Shown here: in pieces, positions 23,453 through 33,460 of the stretch
Layout of the letters: each line of letters starts with the position of its first letter
How positions within the stretch are numbered: position 1 is the first letter of the stretch
Assembly: GCA_002077065.1 (NCBI GenBank)
Contig: NAJO01000001.1
Span: forward strand, 1,736,001 to 1,800,000
Reading direction: 5' to 3'
Length of the DNA: 64,000 nucleotides
DNA from: Cryoendolithus antarcticus
Lineage: Eukaryota; Ascomycota; Dothideomycetes; Cladosporiales; Cladosporiaceae
Program-made: the position numbers and the translations under genes
Notes under the pieces: generated by a model
The model's database searches: none
What the model was told of the DNA's origin: nothing
What the model saw: only the letters and a program-made list of their open reading frames with translations

Positions 23453-24455
23453 TCACGAGGGTTGTCGCGAGAGCATAGAATCCATCGCCGCGCCAGCACT
23501 CGCAACGAACAGGGGATCGTTCGGAGACTCTTGATGGACGAGCTTGTCTTCCAACACACCGCCAGATGGTCCCGCGTCCAATGCCTGCCTCAACATTGTG
23601 CGAATCTCCGGCGTGTTGCCGAGCTCGCCCATAAGAACAATCTTATCGAGGCCATGCAGATTTTCACCGTCCCAATCCGTGATGGGATGACTGATCAAGG
23701 TGTTGAATAAGGTGACGATGCGCTCGGTATCGGTGATGTTGGTGCCCGCTATGACTGGATTCAAGTCAAAAAACGTTCTTTGAGGCCAGGTCATGCCATA
23801 GCATTCGCCCGAGAGAGTGGCTATTATTCCAGCCCGGCTGTAATCGACTGTTAGCAGGACATTCTCCCGATCACAGCCGCTGTCTCGAAGATCGGAGAGG
23901 TAGTATGCAGCTGCAATAGTGGCCCAATGCATGTTACTGAGCTCTCTTATGTTCAATGCTCGTGTGGAGTGCTCCAGCGCGGTCGTGAGGCTGATTGATG
24001 GGTTGAGAGGAAACACAATGTGCGCGGTGTCCATGTCAGCGCCTGTGTGCGTTACAACGGCGGTCTTGAGCTGTTCGAGCATGCCGTGTAGAGCGCTGTT
24101 GGGTGGGTGTACGCAAGACTGCCGCATTTCGAGGCGAGTGACCTGAGTGGGAAACGACGGTGGCTCCCATATGTTCGGAGTATAGTACATTTCCTCGTCT
24201 TGCGGGCGGGTCCAGGTCTGATTGCGCATCATGGTTCTGTAGCCTTCATCGCCATCCACGCGGAGTACCGAATCCACAGTCCTGTTTGGGTAGGCAACGC
24301 TTACTGTTCTGTATAGTGTTAGGTCGGTAGCGAGAGCACTAGGATGGATATGGCAATGCAGACCCGTAGTCGAACGACAGGCTGATACCGACGCCTATTG
24401 CCATTGCGCGGACCATTGCAAAGAGTATTGCGAGGAATGTTAGTACCCGGGTCAT
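23453..24455 (-). CDS. Secreted, degenerate Hsp70/actin-like ATPase-fold protein, copy B
   Basis: Exons 24455-24364 and 24308-23453; 315 residues. The N-terminus MTRVLTFLAILFAMVRAMA is a signal peptide. What follows resembles the Hsp70 nucleotide-binding domain: FDYGTVSVA at the phosphate-1 position (compare GIDLGTTYSCVA), LLTVDYSRAG at phosphate-2 (compare DLGGGT), and KIVLMGELGNTP plus NDPLFVASAGAAM at the adenosine motif (compare VVLVGGSTRIP and EAVAYGAAV). The aspartates are kept while most phosphate-contacting glycines are lost, and there is no substrate-binding domain. The 55-nt intron has an unusual GTCTGC donor and a CTATACAG acceptor, and splits the glycine codon of the phosphate-1 loop, as in copy A. 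It is probably an extracellular or ER-lumen pseudo-chaperone; a function is not known to me. Confidence 0.72.
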
Positions 24456-25158
24456 GCCGTGCCCTTTGGCCGTATCAATCAAGCTATATAGTGCAGAAGA
24501 GTTACAGCACTCGATCTTGAAGTTGGTTGATGGAGAAGCGTGCCTAAAATGTCTCACTGGGACTTTGAAAGAGATAGCTCAAAGCATTGAAAGACCGTTG
24601 TTGTAAGACTGCTTCGCAACGTGTCCTCGCCCTCAGAAGAGTCATGGTAAAGTTGCCAGACAACGCGTCGCTGCGAAATTGATCCTTACCGTCTTGTCCG
24701 CCAAAGATTTGGCAAGCCACGGTCGCTCATCGCCTATTGAATCTGCATGGCGGTTGTGTCAGTAGTCGGCCTGAAGACAGATCTGAGATGGTATATTGAC
24801 ACATTGTTCAGTGCTGGTGAAGGTCGAAGGAGACAGCCCCGTGCACGCTCCACAGCCATCCCACGCTACTGCAAGAAGGGCTAGCTGAACGTGGGGAAGC
24901 GGGGTTGGCGAGCAAGGGTAAGCTCCGGCAACGTCAGAATGTCAATGGAGGTCTCGTGAGCTGTGCTTCTGATCACGAGAGCTCACGCGGTACGTACACC
25001 CAAGACAAACGCACCCAAGCTCCCTGCCGTGGGTCAGACCCCTGACTGGTAAAACTCGACTTCACTCCATCTCCTGTGCCTCTTCCCTCACAACATTTCA
25101 TCAGCAACAAGCAATCCATCACCCTTCCTTTAGATAAACAATCAAGCAGTTGCCAAAG
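24456..25158. promoter_or_regulatory. Divergent intergenic, copy B and DJ-1-like gene
   Basis: About 700 bases between two divergent starts, holding both promoters. No further coding signal. Confidence 0.4.
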
Positions 25159-26234
25159 ATGAGTGCAATCGCCGAGGAAGACGGCAATGGCATTACCTTC
25201 GAGCCGGTCAAGGTCTTGATCGCGCTGCAGGATCGATTCGATCTGTGTGACATGGCTGGGCCGGCTGAGGTCTTCTCGTGGGCCATGCACGATAAGAAGG
25301 ACGATGGTGAGTACTGGCAGTGCTTCCTGCAGTGAATCGAACAATCTTACTGGGGGAATGTAACTGACAGGAGACAGAGAGCAAGGCCTTCCGCGTGGCT
25401 CTGACTGGTCCAGCCGACACCGTCACCTCTAACCAGGGCATCACTGTCAAGACTCACTTCTCCTATACCGATGCTCTCGCCCGTCTTCCCGAGATCGATC
25501 TTCTGGTGCGTAGCATCTGCATGTCATCCGAATGTCCAGACTAACAGTCAGCACAGGTCATTGTCGGCGGCGGCACCGAGCAGGCCCTGAAAGCCAAGTC
25601 CCAGCCCATCGCTTTGATCAAAGCCTTCGTTGCCCAACAAGTCAAGAATCCCGCCCGCGAACGCACCCTCCTCAGCGTCTGCACCGGCTCCATGCTCCTC
25701 GCCGAGACCGGCCTCCTCGCCGGCCTTTCCGCCACAACCCACCCCGACTACATCACTAAGATGGAGATCCTCTGCTCCAAAGTGTCCCAGCGCGACATGG
25801 CCGATCGCTGCGACGTCATGCAAGATGCTCGCTACGTCGTCAACAACCTCCGCTTCGACTTGGGCGAGAATGAAGATGAGAACCCGTATATCCTCACGCG
25901 TAAGCAGTACAAGGAGAAGCGTCGTCAGGCAGCTGCTGCGGGGATGTCGCCGATTGAGGAGAGGCCAAATGGAGGGACTAGACGTATGTCGTCTGCGAGG
26001 AAGGGGTCGATCTCCTACCACGCGGCGAACACGCGTCGTGAGAGTGTGCTCAAGCGCGCTAATCTGCGCTTGGGAGGGCTGAGAGTCATCACTACGAGTG
26101 GTGTCCTCAGCGGTGTCGACGGCGCGCTGTACATGGTCGGGGCTTTGGTAGATGATGAAGCTGCCGAGGAGGTTGCCCGCAAGATGTGCCACACCTGGAA
26201 GAAGGGAGTGGTCGTCGATGGGCTCGATGTCTAG
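25159..26234 (+). CDS. DJ-1/PfpI-family (GATase1-like) protein with a basic insertion
   Basis: Exons 25159-25306, 25378-25505 and 25557-26234; 317 residues. Introns of 71 nt (GTGAGT donor, TAACTGAC branch) and 51 nt (GTGCGT donor, ACTAAC branch). The product has the DJ-1/PfpI fold: KVLIALQDRFDLCDMAGPAEVF, then LLVIVGGG, a nucleophile elbow LLSVCTGSMLLAETGLLAG with the candidate catalytic cysteine, and VITTSGVLSGVDGALYMVG. Fungal relatives include isonitrile-hydratase-like and AraC-regulator-like proteins. Between NNLRFDLG and the last TTSG strand there is an extra basic stretch of roughly 70 residues (YKEKRRQAAAAG, RRMSSARKGS) that ordinary family members lack. Substrate is unknown. It is flanked on both sides by Hsp70-like paralogues. 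Confidence 0.85.
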
Positions 26235-26738
26235 AACTTTCCTCAGAGCAGCAGAGTCGAAGGGTGGGTGAGCATCACGGAGACACTCAAGCGATAAAGC
26301 GAAAAACATGAGCAAGTCTAGCCAGCTGGGGACGAAATGCTGGGCGATGTAAGAGATAGCTACGAGATGCCACCTCGAAGAAAAGCGTACGAGAATCGAA
26401 ATGTCATCAAACAAGACGAATTCTACGGCTTTTGTATCGTGTGATACATTAAGCCACAAAGTTCACATGCGCCTGCTTGACGCCTAATCGGTGCATCGCG
26501 GCTGCAATGCCATTGTGGCGATACGCACCGTTACGACAGCTGGCTCTATACCGTGCCGCAATGCTGCATGACGACACGGCTAAGATGCACACGTACATGG
26601 ATAGTGGTGGCTGCGATTGTTGACCGTCATGCCGCGTCGCCAGTACTCAGGCAGTCCGCCGCCTCGTGCCTTGTCACCATCAGCGACAAAGTCATAGCAA
26701 GATCGTGATCGGACGGACTCGAGCTCTGGTAAGCAGGT
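26235..26738. other. Intergenic upstream of Hsp70-like copy C
   Basis: Short spacer with no supported gene; presumably the DJ-1-like terminator and the copy C promoter. Confidence 0.4.
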
Positions 26739-27835
26739 ATGAAGACAGTGATCTGTATTCCCTGGCTCATAAGCATTGTCGACGTTGCCCTATGCGGCAA
26801 CGTGGTTCCCGCAGAATTTGGTATTGGCTTCACACTTCACTTCGACTACGGGTTAGTCCAGTCAATTTCGATCGAATCGCGAGTGCAACCGAGCTGACAG
26901 TGACCGGAGTCGCAGCCATATACTACACCAATGGCTCAAGCAACGGCATCGCCAAGATCGAAGGTAGCCTAGCATACAAGCACTTACTGCGCCAGCAGAC
27001 CTTGCAGCTCCCTGAGCCTTACGGCATCGAGCCATTCCGCCCGCAGTACATGCCATGGGCCTACACTGGTTGGTACAAACAAGGCTTGTATGAATACCTC
27101 CCCTCCTGGCTAAGTGACATACAGCCTGACGCCCGCACCGATGTCGTGGCGCCCATGCTGGCGGGTCTGACAGTGGCTTTCATCGCCCACACTGGCACGA
27201 ACGACACGGCCGTCTTCGTCACATTCGCCGCACAGCCACAAAGCGAGTTAATTCCAGTCGTCGCTGCCGCCGCAGCACGCTCAGGCGTGTGCATACCTTT
27301 CCTGAGGAGCGATCTGCCGGCTGGCTTCGTGGCGGACGCATACGGACTTTCTTCGGATCCGTGCTACGATGTCGACGCTTCGCGCGTATTTGATCCGATG
27401 CAGCTGCTTCTGATGGTCGATTGCTCTCGAGCTGCGATCTCAGCTTCGTTACGTGGTGTGCAGTGTGGTATTGACCAGGATCTTCGCACGATGATGAAGA
27501 CTTCCCTCGGACTTGACAAGTGGCCTGAGGAGACACATCGGTCGCTGGTTGAGGACTTGCGACGACTCATTCGTCCTGCGACGAACTGGGAGGGTCATCG
27601 CTTGGACAGGATCGACCGAGTCGTGCTCTCTGGTAAATCGGCGCATGATGAGAGATTGAGGAGTGTGCTGCGGGAGGTTGTCGACGATTCAATGATTCCT
27701 GATGTGAGGGGTACGATGGGATCTGAGACGAAGCGCGTCGATCCGCTGTTCGCTGCTGCAATTGGCGCTGCAAGATATGCTTGGTCGCCATCGCATGAAG
27801 ACCCTTTCGACCGTGAAGTCGGCCTTTGTGGATAG
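26739..27835 (+). CDS. Secreted, degenerate Hsp70-like protein, copy C (junction uncertain)
   Basis: Third member of the family. Exon 1 (26739-26851) encodes MKTVICIPWLISIVDVALCG and GIGFTLHFDYG, ending at a GTTAGT donor in the same glycine codon as copies A and B. The downstream part is open to the stop at 27835 and carries the matching motifs: LLLMVDCSRAAISASLRG, RIDRVVLSGKSAHD and VDPLFAAAIGAARYAW. Joining the two is a problem. The two consensus acceptors with a good upstream branch site (26900, 26915) give the wrong frame. In-frame choices are an acceptor at 26883 (32-nt intron, 354 residues) or at 26940 (89-nt intron, 335 residues, losing a strand). A one-base frameshift is the third option. 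The gene may be recently broken. Confidence 0.55.
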
Positions 27836-28476
27836 ATGTCAGACAGCGGATGTATCAGGGACTTATATTGGGAATCTCCACTCGCGACGCCTGGTCACTT
27901 CGATGAGTGTGATTGCTCTCCATCAACGGCATGGGCTTCACGTGGAACCATAGCCGTGTTGGGCCAGTGAGTTGTTCAGTATGGTATAGGGGAGAGGAAG
28001 TCACATATCTCCGTCGAGTCTCCAGTTACCGCGTAAGAGCTTCCACTTCTCCAAGTGTATTGGAGAATTCGTGAGCCTACATGCCGGTACTGAATATTGC
28101 GTGGCGCAGAAGTAGGGCGGGAAGAAGATGAGCGTGACCCTGCGCTGAGCCCACAAGAAGTCAGACTGTCGTGGACACAGTACTCCATCATCTGCACGTT
28201 GCAGAGAAGATGATACGAGTATAAGCGATGTTGAATGTCCTCGGCGAGACGATGATGCATGTATCGCATCGATGGCCTCACTGGGTGAGCTTGCATCTCC
28301 ATGGCTACGACATGCTCTTCTCGCTGTCTTGAGCATCGTTATCACTGCACAAGGAAGTAATAGTCGAAGTGAGAAAACAGGGTCAAATCTCAATTCATTT
28401 GACTACTTCGTCGCATCGTAGGTCTCATCAAGTCGTCCATCCCGATCCATCGCACCGGAACGTAGGTCTCCATCGT
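27836..28476. other. Convergent intergenic
   Basis: Between the 3' ends of copy C and the bZIP gene. No coding signal supported. Confidence 0.4.
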
Positions 28477-29887
28477 CTAGTACCCTTGAAACCCCGAATC
28501 GTTGCGTGGCCCTTGCGCCAGTTGCTGTTGTAGCATCTGGACATCCGCCTGCAGCCTCTGAACCTCCGCCTGCAAACGATCATTCTGTACCCTTAGGGTA
28601 TACAATTCCCCATCCTTGGTCCTGAGCTCCTTCACCTTTACTTGAACTTCCTTCTTCAACTCTTCCTCCCGCACCTGGCGCCTGTCACGCGACTTGGCCT
28701 GTGCCGTAGCGTTCTGTGCCCGCCGAGTAAGCTTGGCCTCTTCCTCAGTTCGTAGGATCGCCTTGCGTCCAGGCTTTGCGCGGGCAGGGATCTTCCAGTC
28801 CTGGCGAGTGGGTCCAAGGTCCTGCGAGGGGGCCGGCGACTGTGCTTGCTCACCAGGAGTTGTCGGACTGACTTCGTGGTCTTGGGAGGAAGGACGGGTA
28901 TGGGTCGGGGCATCACGTGGAAGGAGTTCCCACTTCGGGTTCGGGTGTCCTGGCTTGGAATTGGCTGGCTGGCTACGGGTCGCGACAACACTGCTCTGGG
29001 CGCTGAATCCCACCGATGCGCGCATCTGACCTTGTGGTATATCGACTGAAAGCAAGCCTTGATTCTGAGCAGGTTGACTGTAGTTGGGAGTCATAAAGGT
29101 GTTCGTCTCACTGGCGAACGGTGCGGGCCCTAGGGCGTGTTGAGGGTATGCCACACTGTGGGAGATGGGGTCGCTCGCGGCTGGAGGAGGCTGTCCATAC
29201 TGCTCAGGACCATACTGCTGGGTGCCATACTGCTGCTCCTGCTCTTGGGGAGTCAAAACACGCTGCCTCTTGTATTGACACTGAGGCGCCGGCTGCTGCT
29301 CGTATGGGCTCAATTGCTGCTCTTCGAGCACATCTTGGTCGTCGGAATGCTGCGGGAACGTGTAGTCATTGAAGCCGCCGAAACCCGACACTGTACATTT
29401 CGAGTCAGTGTGTGAGCTTGCAAGATTGAGAAGAGCAATTGCAGCGAAGTTGACAAGCGCAGCCGTCGCCATGGTGGGTGATGCGGTGTAATCAGATTGA
29501 TCTTTGATCTGATAAGACGAAGATGATCTGATTACCGGTGAGAGTGGGGTCAGGCCGGTATCGGCGAGGGACTTGGCGGCTGTTGACTTCGCAAGTGATG
29601 TGGGGATGGAGCGATGACTTACTGGTGCTGCTCGATTGATGATGATATGTATTGATGATGTTGTTGGCGATATGAGGATCGATGTTCGAATTCTGAGCAT
29701 TGGACGCTGGAGTGTCTGTCAGTGAGGTAGTCGCGAGCGATGGCTCTGGATTCTGACCGAGGAAGGGGACATCCGCCGAAGGACTCAGGCTGGGAAGGTC
29801 ATGCTGTCCATCATATACGACTTCCGCTGGCATGCCCAGATCATACTCCGGGAACCTCAGTTCGTCTGGGTTCAGTGACGTGGCCAT
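28477..29887 (-). CDS. bZIP transcription factor
   Basis: Proposed exons 29887-29623 and 29390-28477; 392 residues. The C-terminus carries the bZIP: KPGRKAILRTEEEAKLTRRA, then the basic region RRAQNATAQAKSRDRR, then a leucine/valine heptad helix (ELYTLRVQNDRLQAEVQRLQ). The middle is Gln/Tyr/Pro-rich (QQYG repeats), the N-terminus acidic and Ser-rich, like an activation domain. The 232-nt intron has GTAAGT, a CACTGAC branch and a TGTACAG acceptor, and joins SSST to MSGFGGFNDYTF in frame. It is long for this window and could hide a small exon. A start at 29472 (MATAALVNFAAIALLNLASS) would read through the acceptor and is less likely. The target genes are unknown. Confidence 0.78.
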
Positions 29888-30823
29888 GACCAGAGACTGA
29901 TGCTGGTAACAGTTGAGGGGCTACTGATATGAAGCCTAGAACAGACGATTTTGCTTGAACGGCCGTGGTGCTGATTATGATGTGAAGGTACGAAGAAGAG
30001 ACAGAGGCTTCGTAGTGCGCCTATAAGGCCATCAAAGATGAGTCCACACCAGTATCAGCACTGCGCAAAACTCATTTGCGCCTATATCAGAAGTATCCTC
30101 ATCGGTTCCTCCTGCCGGACTATTCAGCAACGTTTATCCCAACGTTCGAGGACACTGGGGACGAAATTCGATCATGGGAACGTCGTTCCCAGCGCGCTGG
30201 AAGCTCGAATCCAATGACCAGGTATCGACGACGACGGCTCCGTTGGGTGCCGCGAAGCTCTCATGTTCACGATCAAGCGAATCAGCAGGTGTCCTGGGTA
30301 AGCACTTCAATGGGAGAGCTGGCTTCTATGGAATCGAAATACCTGTGTGCGTTGGTCTTTTCACCCTTACTCTCAGCGACGCTTCAAAGGTCACTCTGAT
30401 CGTATGTTCCGAGTCATCGAGCCGAGAATCACAGCCACATCACATCGAGAAGCTCACTGCGCAGCGAGTCACGGTAAGTCGCTGATCGTGTTTCAACCAG
30501 GTTTTGATCAGCAAAGTCGGTACTTGGGGTGCCTCAAGAGATGCTCAAGTCAGACATCCCGGCCACAGAGCGCGAGAATGTGATCGAAGTACCACCCAAA
30601 GACTTGCGTTTGTAGGTTTCCACGGCGCCATGACTCTCGTGACTTTGCCGGGTCTTGCGGAGATGCTTTACCCAGGACCAGAAGATTAGCAGATCAACGC
30701 ATCTTTGCCAGGTGGTGATCACTGGGTGCACACAGATGGAGGTCAGAGAGCAGAACACAAGAAGGTCAGCGAGCACAGTATATACAGTGTACATGGATGC
30801 TGCTCTTCAAGACCTTTTTCTTC
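29888..30823. other. Intergenic, bZIP promoter and PQ-loop 3' side
   Basis: About 940 bases. Overlapping plus-strand frames at 30076-30485 show no recognisable motif and no codon pattern I would trust. Nothing else seen. Confidence 0.35.
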
Positions 30824-31786
30824 TTATGCAACTCTGCCGTCTTTCTCCGCGTCACCAGCGGCTCTGGTCCCATCCCCATACATCCAATACTGCACGCCGA
30901 GATAAGCGTCACACACCGCCTGGAATAGACCACATAGTTTGAACGCCCATGGAACCTTGGTCCCGCCTGCGAGAAAGAAGTATGTCATTTTGAACGCATC
31001 ACCGACGATCCAGTTCGCGAGCACACTCAGTCGAAACCCGCGGCAGCTCTTACTGCGATGGTTCTCCCAGATCTGCGGGAGAGGCAAGGTGGCCTCAACT
31101 GATAGGGCGACGTAGCCCTGCAAAGCCGTGTAGAACGGTCCAGGCCCTACGAGTACCTGCAGCGCGACCAGCACGCCGGTATAGCCTAGCAGGAAGTGCC
31201 AGTACGGTTTGCGAGCGCGCCATTGCCAGAAGTTGAATGGCCGTGGCGTTGGGAGCGGAGTCTTCTCCGATGCGCCTGCGAAGGGTTGACTGAGGCTGTG
31301 CTGGGCTCCGATCGGTGGGCGGTTGAGCAGCGCGACATGGAGTAAGACTGTCTGGACGAGAACCATAATGCCGGCTTGGATTAGTAGAGGCAAGTCGTAG
31401 CGGGCGCCGAACCAGTAGAAGAGTCTGCGATTGTCAGCGTGGGACTTTGCGGATTGAGTGCGGGGTGAGGAAAGCTGTTCACTTCAGGATACTGGCTAAG
31501 AGCATAATCAACGGTATGTCGAGAGAAAACCCCGCCGACGACCGAGCTTTGCTCATGGACCATATCTGGTCGGCGTATGACGTCACGGGCGAGGTGATGA
31601 GGAAGACTGGCGCGATATGCGACACAATCCAGGAGAAAGGAGGCATGATTCTGCAGAGAAGTTAGTTAGCATTTAAAGACACAAGCCTTGGCATTCAGCG
31701 ATGACTTACTTCGAGAGGTCCTGCTTGCCCCACTTCGGCCAGCTCACGTGCTCCAGGTAGGGATGTAGTGCAGACAGAGCAGGCAT
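30824..31786 (-). CDS. PQ-loop repeat membrane protein (Any1/Cfs1-like)
   Basis: Exons 31786-31710, 31650-31483 and 31424-30824; 281 residues. Introns of 59 nt (GTAAGT donor) and 58 nt (GTGAAC donor, GCTGAC branch). Two PQ-loop-type repeats are present. The first is in exon 2 (ITSPVTSYADQIWSMSKARS, SSAGFSLDIPLIMLLASILK). The second is in exon 3 (SVEATLPLPQIWENHRSKSC, FRLSVLANWIVGDAFKMTYF) with the PQ pair intact. Seven hydrophobic spans are plausible. The order and the YWFG segment after repeat one resemble yeast Any1/Cfs1 (YMR010W), a Golgi/endosomal protein linked to phospholipid flippases. Other PQ-loop relatives are lysosomal amino-acid exporters, so substrate is left open. Confidence 0.83.
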
Positions 31787-32349
31787 GGTCTAAGGTGGAT
31801 GGTAAAGTGCGCTACGCCGTCATGGCGACGGCGATGTCGTTCGGGTTCTCGGGTCAGTCACTGACCTGGAGAATGGCTTCACGCCGGTGTAATCGGTGTC
31901 GTCGACCAGGTAGGTGGAGTTTCTATTTCTTTCCGTCTGGTATTATCGATGCATGGCGGTCGTACGAGGTGAGCTGCTTCGATTTTGTACTATTGGACCA
32001 TTGGAGAGGAGAGTAGAAGAGTGTGCGCTTACGACACTCGACGTTGGAGCAAGCCCCTGTCGCGTGGACGATCTGCACGCGGGCCGAACCTGTGTAACGG
32101 CAGCCGACAGTAGCGCAGCCATGATCTGCATGCTTATCTTCAGCCTCGTTATGCACAGGCTTCCAGATAGATGAAGCGATGAGAAATAAGAGTGTCGCCA
32201 ACCTAAAGCAATCGTAGGATGCATCGCACAGCGTACTAGGGACGATCATTTTCACCCTTCTTTTTGAACGAGACCACTTCCTGCAGTCTCAAGCGGTGCT
32301 ATTACCTCGCCATCATACGCAGAACTTCAGGTCACTGAGCGACAATAAG
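31787..32349. promoter_or_regulatory. Divergent intergenic, PQ-loop and GGCT-like genes
   Basis: About 560 bases between two divergent starts, so both promoters lie here. No other gene supported. Confidence 0.4.
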
Positions 32350-33041
32350 ATGTCGGTCAAGGACGAAGGCCACAGTGCCTTCTTCTATGGCACATTGATG
32401 GCACCACAAGTCTTACATCGCGTCACTCATGGCTCGACGCCGAACGATCCCAAATTCGTCCCCGATCACATCAAGGTCGTCCCAGCAATATTACACGACT
32501 ACCGTCGCCACCGTGTCAAACACGCAGACTACCCTGCTATCGTCGCCGTACCAACAGCAAGCGTGCGAGGCACATTCGTCACTGGTCTACGTGATGCTGA
32601 CATATGGCGACTCGATATCTTCGAAGGCGACGAGTATGTCCGCAAAGTAATTCAAGTGCGACTACTCACCGCAGTCGGCGACGAGACCGGGCAGGGCAAT
32701 GTGGAGGGCGACGAGGTCGAGGCGGAGACCTACGTGTGGAAAGCAAGCAGAAACCGGCTCGAGGATGGAGAGTGGGACTTTGCAGAGTTTCAGAGGGAGA
32801 AGATGAGGTTCTGGGTTGGGAGTGAAGGGCAGGGGGAGTACGAAGGTAGGCCGTCGATCATTGGTCAGTCGAGTCATCAGTGTGGGAAGAGTTTGCTGAC
32901 GAGGCGTTCGCTATGGCAGAAGTTGATGAGGCTGTTGCGGAGAAGCAAGTTGATGGGACGGGTGGGAGGGGGTTGAACGGACATATTACGCACGCTTTGA
33001 AGGATGAGCAAACCAGTGAGACGTTGCGGAATGCGGCATGA
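32350..33041 (+). CDS. Gamma-glutamylcyclotransferase/AIG2-like protein
   Basis: The N-terminus has the GGCT-like signature FFYGTLMAPQVLHRV. The putative catalytic acid lies in RLDIFEGDEYVRK, followed by EAETYVWKASRNRLEDGEWDF, all typical of fungal AIG2-like proteins. Such enzymes release 5-oxoproline from gamma-glutamyl compounds, but many fungal members are uncharacterised. I propose exons 32350-32845 and 32881-33041 (218 residues): splicing gives an acidic, coding-looking end (WEEFADEAFAMAEVDEAVAE) and a stop at 33041. The intron would be only 35 nt, short for this genome, so a one-base indel is an alternative. Unspliced, the frame ends at 32976 with an Arg-rich tail unlike the family. It converges on the Ulp2-like gene. 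Confidence 0.82.
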
Positions 33042-33460
33042 TGTCTTCGTCACTTCATGCACAGACCATGCAATATCGCGTCGGAGACGGGCATAGCGTG
33101 CCAGTCATTCATGACCGGAGCTATGTGGGCAATCACATCCGTCCCCAGACTTCGTATTTCACCCCTCGTAATCAGTGCAGCGTTCGGCGACGTGCGAGCA
33201 CGGGGCTCTCTTCGAATTGGCTCGTCACGCTGTCCAGCTGTAATCTGAGTACGAGGCATTCAATCCAGTATCAGCGTCACTCTGCCGCGAAGAGTTGGAG
33301 GTGGACTAGGCTCGCTGGACGCTCGGCTGTCACACGGACTCGGGGATCCAGGCCCTTCAAGCTCGTCGTGCGCAAATAGTCTTGGATTCGGTATGCACTC
33401 TTGCTTTGCAAGCCACTCCAACATGTTCTTCTCATTCCTCCCGACCAGATCAGAGGCATT
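33042..33460. other. Convergent intergenic
   Basis: Between the GGCT-like and Ulp2-like 3' ends. No coding signal. Confidence 0.4.

Noticed and set aside
30076..30485. Plus-strand gene upstream of the bZIP start
   Set aside because: Two overlapping frames of about 100 codons without motif, signal or splice structure; probably chance.
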